A program made the translations under genes and the position numbers. A stretch of 58,581 bases of DNA from Desulfovibrionaceae bacterium (lineage in GTDB: Bacteria; Desulfobacterota; Desulfovibrionia; Desulfovibrionales; Desulfovibrionaceae). Under the pieces are notes generated by a model that saw only the letters and a list, made by a program, of their open reading frames with translations, made no database searches and was not told the DNA's origin. Below are positions 9,569 through 19,296 of the stretch, one piece after another; within the stretch, counting starts at the first letter, position 1, and the number at the start of each line of letters is the position of its first letter. Location: the NCBI GenBank assembly GCA_016932995.1, contig JAFGBU010000044.1, forward strand, positions 1-58,581, given 5' to 3'.

Positions 9569-10558
9569 TCAGAGGCTGGTGATGTCCAGGCCCATCCAGG
9601 CGCAGAGCTCGTTGACCGGCAGCAGGGCGTAGGCCTGATGCTCCTTGACTGCCTCCTGGAACCGGAACCAGTGCGTGTCCTGCGGATTTGATCCCTCCTT
9701 CCAGCTGAACTTGTCCTCGAACAGGGTGAGCCCGCCCTGGGTGTCCTTCCCGCCCCGGACCTCCCAGTCCATGGCCTGGTTTATCCACTCCTCCTCGTCG
9801 TACTCGGGCAGCCAGGGGGCCAGCTCGGCGTACCTGCGCATCCGCTCGTCTTGGCCCTGGTTGAAGGCCCCCCGCTTGGCGCGGCCCATGACCGAGATCA
9901 TGTCCTCTTCCAGGTCCTCCCAGCGGGCCTTGGAGTTCAGGTGCCCGGCAAAGTGTTCAAAGAGGGCCTTGGCCGCCTGGATGAACCGGGTGTTGTTGTT
10001 GATGTCGCTTTCCACGAGCCGGTCGTCCTCCCAGCGGTGGCCGATCCAGTCGGGGTGCTGCAGGTCCTCGGCGTGGCCCACGTTGGGGATGGGGTTCAGG
10101 ATGTCGCCGTTGAAGCTGTCGTCGATGCCCACGTAGTTCTGGTGCGCCCAGGTGTCGGCGTAGGCGTGGCTGGCGATCCCGATCCGATACGGCCTTATGT
10201 CCTGTGGGGCCTTGAAGGCCTGGCCGAGCAGCTCGTTGGCCAGGTCGCTGTTCGGGGTCGTGTTCAGGATGTGCATCTTGCCGTCGCGGCGTCTGGCCGA
10301 GTCCGCCCTGGGCTCGCCGGGAACGAAGTGGAATATGGGATAGATGCGCATCAGCTTTTTCTTGGGCTTGGTGATGTCCATGGTTTGGCTTATGTAGTTT
10401 TTGTATATCTCCCCGCTTGATCTGTCTTTGACCTCCAAGATGAAGTTGTTGTCGTCCACATGTTGGGAGGCGTAGGCGATGGTCCTGGCGCCTTCCTCGT
10501 CAAAGCCCGCTGCCCGGGCCAAAATCCCCACGATGTAATAATGAAACTCGCTGTCCAT
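9569..10558 (-). CDS. DUF6765 family protein, zinc phospholipase C-like fold
   Basis: A 329-residue protein starting MDSEFHYYIVGILARAAGF. The phrase IGIASHAYADTWAHQNYVG near residues 145-163 has the HxxxDxxxH spacing seen in zinc-dependent phospholipase C-like proteins; further His and Asp residues (QHVDDNN near 30, HADEDLQ-like and GHRWEDD near 195) could complete a metal site. No signal peptide is visible, so it is probably cytoplasmic. Function unknown. The ATG at 10558 has a strong AAGGAGG four bases upstream, which decides the start over a longer frame. Family assignment is from recall of the sequence pattern. Confidence 0.65.
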   Translation of the reverse strand: MDSEFHYYIVGILARAAGFDEEGARTIAYASQHVDDNNFILEVKDRSSGEIYKNYISQTMDITKPKKKLMRIYPIFHFVPGEPRADSARRRDGKMHILNTTPNSDLANELLGQAFKAPQDIRPYRIGIASHAYADTWAHQNYVGIDDSFNGDILNPIPNVGHAEDLQHPDWIGHRWEDDRLVESDINNNTRFIQAAKALFEHFAGHLNSKARWEDLEEDMISVMGRAKRGAFNQGQDERMRRYAELAPWLPEYDEEEWINQAMDWEVRGGKDTQGGLTLFEDKFSWKEGSNPQDTHWFRFQEAVKEHQAYALLPVNELCAWMGLDITSL

Positions 10559-10675
10559 GCGGCCTCCTTGGTTCTTGACCTTCAGTCCGCGCCTGGGCCG
10601 GCCGGGTCTTTTCCTGTTTTCCTTATATAGGTGAATGCCTAAATCAGGCAACCGTATCCGCATCGCTGAGGAATG

Positions 10676-10712
10676 AATAAAAAAGGGCCCGCCCGGCGTT
10701 TGGGGCGGGCCC
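10676..10712 (-). terminator. Intrinsic terminator downstream of rhlE
   Basis: GGGCCCGCC (10685-10693) pairs with GGCGGGCCC (10704-10712). On the minus strand the stem is followed by a run of six T, so it most likely ends the rhlE transcript about 150 bases after its stop. Confidence 0.8.
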
Positions 10713-10864
10713 TTTCAGGCAGGGGCTGTCCGGCCGGGGAAGGACGGCCCGGCCTTTTTTCATTCATGTTCTATTTATCGATGTTCACTTCCGGGGCGCT
10801 CGGCACGGGGACAGTCGAGCCGCCGGCCCAAGGAGATCAGGGAAGTGAAAATGTTCATCCGAAC

Positions 10865-12076
10865 CTAGAAGCGCCCGCGACCCGGACGAGCGCTTTTCCT
10901 GCGCCCTTGGGCCCGGACCCTGTTTTCTGCGGGCTGCTGCTTGAAGGGTTGGTTATAGTCAAATCCTTCCACTTTGCAATGGTCGATGCGTTTGTGCACG
11001 ATGCGTTCGATATCGCGCATCAGGCCCTGGTCGTCCTGGGTGACCAGGCTCAGGGCCCTGCCGCTGCGGCCGGCCCGGCCCGTGCGGCCGATGCGGTGGG
11101 TATAGGTCTCGGCGCTGTCGGGCGCGTCGAAGTTGATCACGTGCGAGATTCGGTCGCAGTCAATGCCGCGCGCGGCGATGTCCGTGGCCACCATGATGTT
11201 GAACGCGCCGCGCCGGAAGCCGTCCAGGGCCCGCTGGCGCTGGTTCTGGGTCATGTTGCCCTGCAGGAAGGTGGCGTTGAGCCTGTTGCGGCTCAGCTTT
11301 TGGGCCAGGCTCTTGGCCCGGTGCTTGGTGCGGGTGAAGATGAGCACGCTCTCGTACCGGGTGCTGTCGAGCAGGGCCTCGAGCAGACCGGTCTTGAGGT
11401 GCTGGCGCACCGGATAGAACACGTGGCTCACGCTCTCGGGCGGGGCGGTGTTCGCCACCTGGACCGTTTCCGGGTCAACAAGGATGTTGTCCGCCAGCCT
11501 GCGGATGTCCGGGGGCATGGTGGCCGAGAAGAGCAGGTTTTGGCGTCTGGCCGGCAGGCGGGACATGATCCGCTTGAGGTCCGGCAAAAAGCCCATGTCC
11601 ATCATGCGGTCGGCCTCGTCCAGGACCAGGGTCTCGACATGGCCGAGCTCGATCACGCCCTGGTTGAGCAGGTCGATGAGTCGGCCCGGGCAGGCCACGA
11701 TCACCGTGGACCGGCGCACGGCCTTGATCTGGGGGTTGAACCCGACCCCGCCGAACACGGCCGCGCTGCGGATTCCGGTCTCCCTTCCCAGGGAGATGAA
11801 GTTTTCATGGGTCTGCAAGGCCAGCTCGCGCGTGGGCGCCAGCACCAGGGCCCGGATGGGGCCCTGGCCCGGGGCCTTGGCGTTAAGCAGTCGTTGCAGG
11901 ATGGGCAGGACAAAGGCCGCGGTCTTGCCGGTGCCGGTTTGGGCCAGGCCCATGACGTCTCGACCTTGCAGGACCGCGGGGATGGCGCGGGATTGGATCG
12001 GGGTGGGGGTCGCATAGCCACAGGACTTGATTCCGGCGGCAATGCGCCGGTCAAACGAAAAAGACTCAAAGTTCAC
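10865..12076 (-). CDS. rhlE: DEAD-box ATP-dependent RNA helicase, RhlE type
   Basis: A 403-residue helicase. Q motif region FESFSFDRRIAAGIKSCGYATPTPIQ is at the N-terminus, followed by motif I AQTGTGKT, motif Ia APTRELA, motif II DEAD (VLDEADRMMDMGF), motif III SAT, motif IV VLIFTRTK, motif V ARGID and motif VI HRIGRTGRAG. A short basic, Arg-rich tail typical of RhlE follows. It unwinds structured RNA in ribosome assembly or mRNA turnover. The start is GTG at 12076 with AGGA seven bases upstream. Monocistronic. Confidence 0.93.
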   Translation of the reverse strand: MNFESFSFDRRIAAGIKSCGYATPTPIQSRAIPAVLQGRDVMGLAQTGTGKTAAFVLPILQRLLNAKAPGQGPIRALVLAPTRELALQTHENFISLGRETGIRSAAVFGGVGFNPQIKAVRRSTVIVACPGRLIDLLNQGVIELGHVETLVLDEADRMMDMGFLPDLKRIMSRLPARRQNLLFSATMPPDIRRLADNILVDPETVQVANTAPPESVSHVFYPVRQHLKTGLLEALLDSTRYESVLIFTRTKHRAKSLAQKLSRNRLNATFLQGNMTQNQRQRALDGFRRGAFNIMVATDIAARGIDCDRISHVINFDAPDSAETYTHRIGRTGRAGRSGRALSLVTQDDQGLMRDIERIVHKRIDHCKVEGFDYNQPFKQQPAENRVRAQGRRKSARPGRGRF

Positions 12077-12428
12077 AAAATAATCCTAGGGTGAAAGGAA
12101 GATGTCTAACGACGGCGCGTGACAGCGGTCGTATTCCGGCTCTGCCGGAAGGTCTTAGCCAGGACTCTGGAACGTGGATTTGATCTTGGTCCGGTAGGTG
12201 GGGAACAGATTCGTCCCACCAGGGGCAAAGGGGATTTCCGTGTGTCCAGTCACGCTGAGGTGGACTTTATCTACTCATTTTCCGTGAAATGTAAAGGGGT
12301 GGGGCTGATAATATTTTGAGTTCATGCGCTTAAAGTCTGTTTTTGATCCGCACATGACCGCCAAGGCAGGCCTGGATCGGATGGAGCGCAAAGGGACGGC
12401 CGAACAATGTCCGCTGCGGATATCTGTT
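12077..12428. other. Intergenic region upstream of rhlE
   Basis: 352 bases with no gene I can support. It contains the rhlE 5' region, a small perfect hairpin TTCCGG-CTCTG-CCGGAA near 12133-12149, and the 3' flank of the nitronate-monooxygenase-like gene, which has no obvious terminator. Confidence 0.5.
12266..12295 (-). promoter_or_regulatory. Candidate rhlE promoter
   Basis: On the minus strand TTTACA (12295-12290), 18 bases, then GATAAA (12271-12266). This would give a leader of roughly 180 bases before the rhlE GTG, reminiscent of long leaders on cold-inducible helicase mRNAs. Sequence match only. Confidence 0.3.
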
Positions 12429-13859
12429 TCAAATTTTCTCGGCAGAATAGCTGGTTGCCGATGCGTAGCGCTCGAACAAGCCTATAAGTCTTGCCTTTAA
12501 GATGTCGGCCTTTTCCATGGCCTTTAGACATTCTTCACGCAATATTGCGGCCCCTTTCTCGATATCCTTTTCGTATTCCTGTTTCAGGGAACCGAACGCG
12601 TTCTTCAGCGCGTTCAGATATTCATTCCTAAGGGAGGCAAGCCGGTTAAGGGTTTTTTCGTATTCGATCCTGAGGCCGCCGGCCTCGTTCTTCTCAGCGC
12701 GCAGATATTGCTTTTTCAGCTCCTGCAACAAGTCCTTTACCGAGATTATCTTGTCGATCCTGAAGGCGTTGCTTCCGGCAAAGGCAAAACCCTTGTCAAG
12801 TTCTCCCCTTCTGGCATTGTCAAGGGCCAATGAAATGCAATAGCGCGCGGTCTTGATGTCGCAGCTCGCGAGGCACTTCCAGGCGCATTTGATCTTCATG
12901 TCCTTGCCATTCGAGATGTCCGCCAGGAACTTGTTTCCGATTGCCCGTCCGGGCATGCCCACAGGGCTCTTGATGATCTGTATGTCTTCTTTTTTGCAGG
13001 CGATATAGGCCTGCTTGAATCTGATGTCCGCGTCGCATTCATGAGTGGCCACGAACCGTGTCCCCATTTGGACCCCGCTCGCTCCGAGCTTGAAGAGGCT
13101 GTGGATGTCAGCGCCGGTAAAAACGCCGCCCGCCGCGATTACCGGGATGGTCTTCCGGAACGCCTTTTCATAGGGCTTGAGCGCGGCCACGACGCCGGGC
13201 AGGATGCGTTCGAGCGCAAATTCAGGATCATCGATCTGCTCCGCCTTGAAGCCCAGGTGCCCGCCCGCCTTGGGTCCCTCCACAACCACGGCGTCGGGGA
13301 CATCGTCATATCTTTTGGCCCAGGACTTGAAGATGAGTTCAGCCGCCCTTGCAGAGCTCACGATCGGAACGACCTTGACTCCGGCCGTCCTGAAGCCCTC
13401 GACCGGGATGTTCTTGATCGGCAGTCCGGCTCCGAGAAAGACCAGGTCGACCTTTTCTTCGATTGCGACCATGAGAAGGGCATGGAAGTCATGCACCGCA
13501 ACCATGATATTGACGCCGATGACGCCCGAGGTCTTTTCTTTTGCCTTTCTTATCTCTCTTCTCAGGGCAATGGCGTTGGCGTCTTTGTGCGTGGCGTAAT
13601 AATCAGGGTCGAGCATCCCTATGGAGTTCGCGGCGATCACCCCTATGCCGCCTTCGTTGGCCACGGCGGAGGCCAGCCCTGAAAGGGATATGCCGACACC
13701 CATTCCGCCCTGAACAATGGGCAGCTCGGCAACCGAGTCGCCGATTCTCAACTTGGGCATCTTGGACCATTGAATCTGGGAGATGTCGAACCTTGGCCAT
13801 TCCATATTTCCGAGGTCGAATTTCGGGGTCTGCGACTTTGAATTCAGATTAAGATCCAC
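12429..13859 (-). CDS. Nitronate monooxygenase / FabK-like FMN enzyme with coiled-coil tail
   Basis: About 476 residues. The TIM-barrel core carries IVQGGMGVGISLSGLASAVAN, GVNIMVA, PKAGGHLGF (the H-G substrate region), PVIAAGGVF and ASGVQMGTRFVATHEC, all typical of 2-nitropropane dioxygenase/NMO-like FMN oxidoreductases. After about residue 360 an extra tail of 110 residues is rich in Lys, Glu and Leu with repeated EYEK/NEYLNALK phrases and looks helical or coiled-coil. Codon use is clearly lower in GC than neighbours, suggesting transfer. The GTG at 13859 has AAGGAG nine bases upstream; a TTG at 13895 is possible. Substrate unknown. Confidence 0.8.
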   Translation of the reverse strand: MDLNLNSKSQTPKFDLGNMEWPRFDISQIQWSKMPKLRIGDSVAELPIVQGGMGVGISLSGLASAVANEGGIGVIAANSIGMLDPDYYATHKDANAIALRREIRKAKEKTSGVIGVNIMVAVHDFHALLMVAIEEKVDLVFLGAGLPIKNIPVEGFRTAGVKVVPIVSSARAAELIFKSWAKRYDDVPDAVVVEGPKAGGHLGFKAEQIDDPEFALERILPGVVAALKPYEKAFRKTIPVIAAGGVFTGADIHSLFKLGASGVQMGTRFVATHECDADIRFKQAYIACKKEDIQIIKSPVGMPGRAIGNKFLADISNGKDMKIKCAWKCLASCDIKTARYCISLALDNARRGELDKGFAFAGSNAFRIDKIISVKDLLQELKKQYLRAEKNEAGGLRIEYEKTLNRLASLRNEYLNALKNAFGSLKQEYEKDIEKGAAILREECLKAMEKADILKARLIGLFERYASATSYSAEKI

Positions 13860-14198
13860 TGGCTGCTTCTCCTTACTTCCCCAAAAAAGCGGCAAATGCC
13901 TGCCCCCTTGGCGGCGGTTTTCAGGCTATGGTCATTGGGCTCCTGTGTCAAGGCCAGGCCTTGACACAATCTTTAATTATTTCAAGGTAATTTTAGCGGC
14001 GGGTCGACTCAGGCAAGGCCCTTGCGCTCCGCCGGAGGCGCTGTTTTCGTCTCGAGCCGTCAATATCCGGCCCGGACAATAAACACATCCTGCGCAAAAA
14101 GGGAAGCCGAGCTTTGGTCGTGCCTTGTTCCGGCCGTCGGACCGCCTGAATCAGGGCCGCCCCGGACAACAGGATTCGTTTTGAAGATCAGGGCAGGG
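13860..14198. other. Intergenic region upstream of the NMO-like gene
   Basis: About 340 bases with no supported gene. It holds the 25-bp palindrome at 13944-13968 and an AT-richer stretch (13965-14000) that may carry the minus-strand promoter. The remainder to 14198 shows no recognisable feature. Confidence 0.45.
13944..13968. promoter_or_regulatory. Perfect 25-bp palindrome, operator candidate
   Basis: TGTGTCAAGGCC, one central A, then GGCCTTGACACA: twelve perfect pairs around a single base. Each arm contains TTGACA reading outward. It lies about 85 bases upstream of the NMO-like start and has no T run on the minus strand, so an operator or promoter element is more likely than a terminator. 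Confidence 0.5.
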
Positions 14199-14235
14199 AA
14201 AACAAAATGGCCCGCCCGGGACACCGGACAGGCCC
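14199..14235 (-). terminator. Intrinsic terminator after the EF-hand gene
   Basis: On the minus strand GCCTGTCCGG and CCGGGCGGGC (14233-14210) form a 10-bp stem with two G-T pairs, followed by ATTTTGTTTT. It ends the transcript of the EF-hand protein gene. Confidence 0.75.
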
Positions 14236-14258
14236 TTTTGTTTCAAAACGAAGCGGGC

Positions 14259-14621
14259 TCAGTTCTTGGGACACTCGCCGGTCTTGGCTCTGGGCCCGGT
14301 CCCGTCCTTGGGGCCAAGGCCCGGTCCGGCGCCTTGGCCCTGGCCGGACTTGTAGCCGCTGCCGTCGTGCTTGCCCCCGGGCCTGCCGTGGGTGTCCATG
14401 AAGGCCTTCCACTCGTCGTGGCTCAGCTTTGCGTCCTTGTCCGTGTCCACGTCGTCAAAGGCCGCCTGGTCCGTGTCGGGGAACACGACGATGAACTCCT
14501 CGTAGACCACTGCGCCGTCGTTGTTTTTGTCCATGTCCGCGTACCTTCCCTGTCCCTGGGCCAGGGCCGGGCCGGCCAGGGCCAGGACCATGAACGCTGA
14601 AAGGGCCAGAATTTTTTTCAT
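14259..14621 (-). CDS. Secreted EF-hand calcium-binding protein
   Basis: A 120-residue protein with a clear signal peptide, MKKILALSAFMVLALAGPALA, and probable cleavage before QGQG. Two EF-hand loops follow: DMDKNNDGAVVYEE and DVDTDKDAKLSHDE, each with Asp/Asn at the calcium positions and a terminal Glu. The rest is a Gly/Lys-rich tail ending in TGECPKN with a lone Cys. It is likely a small periplasmic calcium-binding protein; the partner is unknown. The ATG at 14621 has AAGGAG eight bases upstream. Confidence 0.8.
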   Translation of the reverse strand: MKKILALSAFMVLALAGPALAQGQGRYADMDKNNDGAVVYEEFIVVFPDTDQAAFDDVDTDKDAKLSHDEWKAFMDTHGRPGGKHDGSGYKSGQGQGAGPGLGPKDGTGPRAKTGECPKN

Positions 14622-14754
14622 CTTGACCGCTCCTTCTGAAGACCTTCTGGTTGATGGGACCGAGTTTTTAATAATATCCTGTTTGGAAAAAGTAAAGTTT
14701 TTTTGGTCCGCTGGGGACAAAAATCCCGGGTTGCGGCCCGGCGCTTAACAGAAT

Positions 14755-14889
14755 GTTGAAAAAGTCCGTCCTGGATTTTTTCAACTCGAGTCGGCGAAAG
14801 CGCGGTTTCGCCGACTCTCCGGAATCATTGGAAGCCAATGCTTCCGGACGCGCCGTCCTGGCGCGCGGAGGTTGTGTATCAACAACCTC
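14755..14889. repeat. Five back-to-back hairpins upstream of ubiD
   Basis: Five inverted repeats follow each other almost without spacing. Stem 1 (14755-14785) has 13 pairs with one G-T. Stem 2 (14788-14817) has 12 perfect pairs. Stem 3 (14819-14847) has 12 of 13 pairs. Stem 4 (14849-14865) has 6 pairs. Stem 5 (14868-14889) has 8 pairs. Stems 1 and 4 share the loop GTCCT. It lies in the spacer between the divergent EF-hand and ubiD genes and ends 60 bases before the ubiD start. Confidence 0.85.
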
Positions 14890-14948
14890 TTAACAACCGG
14901 GACGGTTGCGTATACTGTCGGTCATCCGCGAACGAGGGGAGGGCGGTT

Positions 14949-16790
14949 GTGGGCTATAAGAACCTGCGCGAGTGCCTTGAGGACCTCGAAAAAACCGGCC
15001 GGCTCAGGCGGGTGGAGGTCGAGGTCGACGCGGACCTGGAGGCCGGGGCCATCCAGCGCCGGGTGTTCAGGGCCGGGGGTCCGGCGCTTTTGTTCACCCG
15101 GGTCAAGGGCTGCGCCTTTCCCCTGGCCGCGAACATCTTCGGCGCGCCGGAACGCATCCGCTTCATCTTCCGGGACGCCCTGCGCGCGGTGGACAGCCTG
15201 CTCAGGCTCAAGGCCGATCCCGCGGCCTTTTTCAAGAGCCCCCGGACCGTTGTGAGCGCGCTTCCGGCCCTGATGCACGCAAGGCCGCGAATGGTCGACA
15301 GCGGCCCGGTCCTGGCCCACGAGATCGCCATCTCGGACCTGCCCAGGCTCAGGTCCTGGCCCCTGGACGGCGGCCCCTACGCGACCCTGCCCCAGGTCTA
15401 CTCCGAGAGCCCGTCCAGGCCCGGGTTCGGCGGCTCGAACCTGGGCATGTACCGCATCCAGCTCTTGGGCAACGATTACGCCCCGGATCAGGAGGTCGGG
15501 CTGCACTACCAGATACACCGGGGCATCGGCCCGCACCACGCCGAGGCCATCGCCCGGGGCCTGGCCCTGCGGGTCAACGTCTTTGTGGGCGGCCCCCCGG
15601 CCATGACCCTGGCCGCGGTCATGCCCCTTCCCGAGGGCGTGGCCGAGATATTCTTCGCCGGGGCCATGGCCGGCCGCAGGCTGGACATGATCCGCAGGCC
15701 GGGCCGGCTGCCCGTCCCGGCCGAGGCGGATTTCGTCATCAGCGGCCATGTCGAGCCGGGCCGGGTCCTGCCCGAGGGGCCGTTCGGCGACCATCTGGGC
15801 TACTACAGCCTGGCCCACGACTTCCCGGTGCTCAGGGTCGAGTCGGTCAGCCACAGGCCGGACGCGATCTGGCCGTTCACCACCGTGGGCCGCCCGCCCC
15901 AGGAGGACACGGTCTTCGGCGAGTTCATCCACGAGCTCACGGCCGCGCTGGTGCCCAGGGTCTTCAGCGGGGTGCGCGAGGTCCACGCCGTGGACGCGGC
16001 CGGGGTCCATCCCCTGCTTCTGGCCGTGGGCAGCGAGCGCTACACGCCCTTTGCCAAGGAGCGCCGGCCCCAGGAGCTTCTGACCGAGGCCTTCTGCCTG
16101 CTCGGCTCGACCCAGACCTCGCTCTCCAAGTACCTGCTCATTGCCGCGGCCGAGGACGCGCCGGGCCTTTCCTGCCGCAGGGTCCCGGGGTTTCTGGATC
16201 ATGTGCTCAGGCGCTTCGACCCGGCCCGGGACCTGCACTTCGTGACCCGCACGACCATGGACACCCTGGACTACTCGGGCATCAGCCTGAACCAGGGCTC
16301 CAAGCTGGTTTGGGCCGCGGCCGGGCCGCCCAGGCGCGAGCTGTCCGCGACCCTGCCTCCTGGGCTCGGCCTGCCCCCGGGCTTTGCCGACCCCAGGTTG
16401 TTCGCGCCCGGGATCTGGCTGGTCCGGGGCCCGGCCCACGTCCTTGGCCGGGACGAGCAGGACCAGGCCCTGATCGGTCTGGGCCAAGCCCTTGAGGCCC
16501 AAAAGGGCCTGGAGGGCCTGCCCCTTCTGGCCGTGGTCGACGATCCGGGCTTTTGCGCCGCGTCCTGGGACAACTTCCTGTGGGTCGTGTTCACCCGCTC
16601 GGACCCGGCCACGGACATCTACGGGGCCGGGGCCTTCACCCGCTGCAAGCACTGGGGCTGCTCGGGTCCGCTGATCATCGACGCCAGGCTCAAGTCCTAT
16701 CACGCCCCGGCCCTGGAGCCGGACCCGGACATCGAGCGCCGCGTGGACGCCCTGGCCGCGCCGGGCGGCCCCCTGCACGGTATCGCCTGA
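14949..16790 (+). CDS. ubiD: UbiD-family prFMN-dependent decarboxylase
   Basis: A 613-residue UbiD homologue, nearer the long form seen in epsilon- and deltaproteobacteria than the 490-residue E. coli enzyme. Landmarks are GSNLGMYRIQLLG, HYQIHRGIGPHH, and the catalytic PEGPFGDHLGYYS with the conserved Glu of the E-R-E network. It needs the prenylated FMN made by UbiX (2653-3231). In menaquinone-using deltaproteobacteria such enzymes are often assigned to the futalosine pathway decarboxylation step; no other menaquinone gene is visible here. The GTG at 14949 is preceded by GGGGAGGG and begins the conserved GYKNLRECLEDLE; a longer in-frame start lies inside the hairpin array and is unlikely. 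Confidence 0.88.
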   Translation: MGYKNLRECLEDLEKTGRLRRVEVEVDADLEAGAIQRRVFRAGGPALLFTRVKGCAFPLAANIFGAPERIRFIFRDALRAVDSLLRLKADPAAFFKSPRTVVSALPALMHARPRMVDSGPVLAHEIAISDLPRLRSWPLDGGPYATLPQVYSESPSRPGFGGSNLGMYRIQLLGNDYAPDQEVGLHYQIHRGIGPHHAEAIARGLALRVNVFVGGPPAMTLAAVMPLPEGVAEIFFAGAMAGRRLDMIRRPGRLPVPAEADFVISGHVEPGRVLPEGPFGDHLGYYSLAHDFPVLRVESVSHRPDAIWPFTTVGRPPQEDTVFGEFIHELTAALVPRVFSGVREVHAVDAAGVHPLLLAVGSERYTPFAKERRPQELLTEAFCLLGSTQTSLSKYLLIAAAEDAPGLSCRRVPGFLDHVLRRFDPARDLHFVTRTTMDTLDYSGISLNQGSKLVWAAAGPPRRELSATLPPGLGLPPGFADPRLFAPGIWLVRGPAHVLGRDEQDQALIGLGQALEAQKGLEGLPLLAVVDDPGFCAASWDNFLWVVFTRSDPATDIYGAGAFTRCKHWGCSGPLIIDARLKSYHAPALEPDPDIERRVDALAAPGGPLHGIA

Positions 16791-16877
16791 CCCCGCGATT
16801 GCTTTGCCTTGATCCCCGGGCTTGCGGCCGGACCTCTTCCCGGGGTAGACATAATATTAAGCCTGTGGAGGGGGTGT

Positions 16878-17851
<974 letters not shown>

Positions 17852-17855
<4 letters not shown>

Positions 17856-18280
17856 TCCAGCTGACCGGCCGCTGCCGCCTTGACCCCCGCTTCCCCCTGG
17901 CCAAGAGGGAGCTTCTGGGCCTGTTGGAGCGCATCCTGCCGGTCCTGGGCCTTAAGGGCGCCTGCCTGGGCCTGAGGCTGGTGGGCGACAGGGAGATGGC
18001 CGGGCTCAACGAGCGCTTCCTGGGCTGCGCCGGGCCGACCAACGTGCTCAGCTTTCCGGCCGGGTCCGAGCGCTCCGGCCGGGCCCGGGATTTGGGGGAG
18101 CTGGCCCTCAACGTGGACGCCCTGGGCCGCGAGGCCCGGCTCTACGGCCAGCCGCCCGTGGAGCACCTGGCCAGGCTCCTGGCCCACGGCCTGCTGCACT
18201 TGGCCGGCCTGTCCCACGGCCCGATCATGGACGCCCTTGCGCAGCGCGCCGTGGACGCCGTCAGGGCTTGGCCCGCCTAG
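17852..18280 (+). CDS. ybeY: Endoribonuclease YbeY (rRNA maturation factor)
   Basis: A 142-residue protein with the UPF0054 metal site AHGLLHLAGLSH (H-x3-H-x5-H) near residues 113-123, and TNVLSFPA near residue 65, a phrase nearly invariant in YbeY. It is involved in 16S rRNA 3'-end maturation and ribosome quality control. ATGA overlap with phoH implies translational coupling. The usual YDH after the histidine motif reads LSH here, but the third His is kept. Confidence 0.92.
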
Positions 18281-18376
18281 GCGCGCGGCCAGGTACGCCT
18301 TTACATTCCCGTCCTTGTCGGGCAATGTCTGTCTTTTCCTGTTCCGATGACCAGGGCCCTGGATACGGAGAAGACG

Positions 18377-19279
18377 GTGACCAAGCATTTGTTGACCATC
18401 CTGGACCTCCCCGGCCAGGAGGCCGGACGCCTGCTGGCCAGGGCCGCGCAGTTCAAGGCCGGCCCGGACTCCTCCGGGCTTTTGTCCGGCAAGACCGTGG
18501 TCCTGGTGTTCGAGAAGTCCTCGACCCGGACCAGGGTGTCCTTTGAGGTCGCCGTGCGCCAGATGGGCGGGCAGAGCCTCTTGCTGACCCCGGTCGAGTC
18601 CCAGCTCGGCCGCAACGAGCCGCTCAAGGACACGGCCCGGGTGCTCTCGCGCTATTGCGACTGTCTGGTGGTGCGCACCTTCGGCCAGGAAAAGCTCAAT
18701 ATCCTGGCCGAGTACGGCTCAGTGCCGGTGATCAACGCCCTGACCGACGACTTCCACCCCTGCCAGGTCTTGAGCGACGTGTTCACCATGTACGAGCGCA
18801 CGCCCGGGCTCGAGGACCTGCGGGTGGCCTGGATAGGCGACGGCAACAACATGGCCCATTCCTGGATCAACGCCGCCGCGGTCTTTCCCTTCAGCCTGCA
18901 TCTGGCCTGCCCGGACGGCTACCGGCCCAGGCCCGCGATCCTGGAGCGGGCCCTGGACATGGGCGCCAGGATATGTCTGGGCTCGGACCCGGCCCAGGCG
19001 GCCCGGGGGGCCCACTACCTGAACACCGACGTCTGGGCCTCCATGGGCCAGGAGGGCGAGCAGTCCGAAAGGGAGGAGGCCTTCAGGGGCTTCCAGGTCA
19101 ACGAGGCCCTTTTGTCCCTGGCCGCTCCCGGCTGCGGGGTCATGCACTGCCTGCCCGCCCACAGGGGCGAGGAGATCACGGACCAGGTCCTGGAGGGCCC
19201 GGCCTCGTTGATATTTGACCAGGCCGAGAACCGCCTGCACATGCAGAAGGCGATCCTGGAGTGGATTTTCAGGGCCTAA
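18377..19279 (+). CDS. argF: Ornithine carbamoyltransferase
   Basis: A 300-residue ArgF. The carbamoyl-phosphate motif is [10 protein letters not shown] near residue 46, HPCQVLSD binds carbamoyl phosphate, and [11 protein letters not shown] near residue 258 holds the ornithine-site Cys. It makes citrulline from ornithine in arginine synthesis. The start is GTG at 18377, with GGAG six bases upstream; an ATG ten codons earlier lacks a binding site. First gene of argF-argG-argH. Confidence 0.95.
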   Translation: MTKHLLTILDLPGQEAGRLLARAAQFKAGPDSSGLLSGKTVVLVFEKSSTRTRVSFEVAVRQMGGQSLLLTPVESQLGRNEPLKDTARVLSRYCDCLVVRTFGQEKLNILAEYGSVPVINALTDDFHPCQVLSDVFTMYERTPGLEDLRVAWIGDGNNMAHSWINAAAVFPFSLHLACPDGYRPRPAILERALDMGARICLGSDPAQAARGAHYLNTDVWASMGQEGEQSEREEAFRGFQVNEALLSLAAPGCGVMHCLPAHRGEEITDQVLEGPASLIFDQAENRLHMQKAILEWIFRA

Positions 19280-19296
19280 GGCAGGGAGCTACCGAC

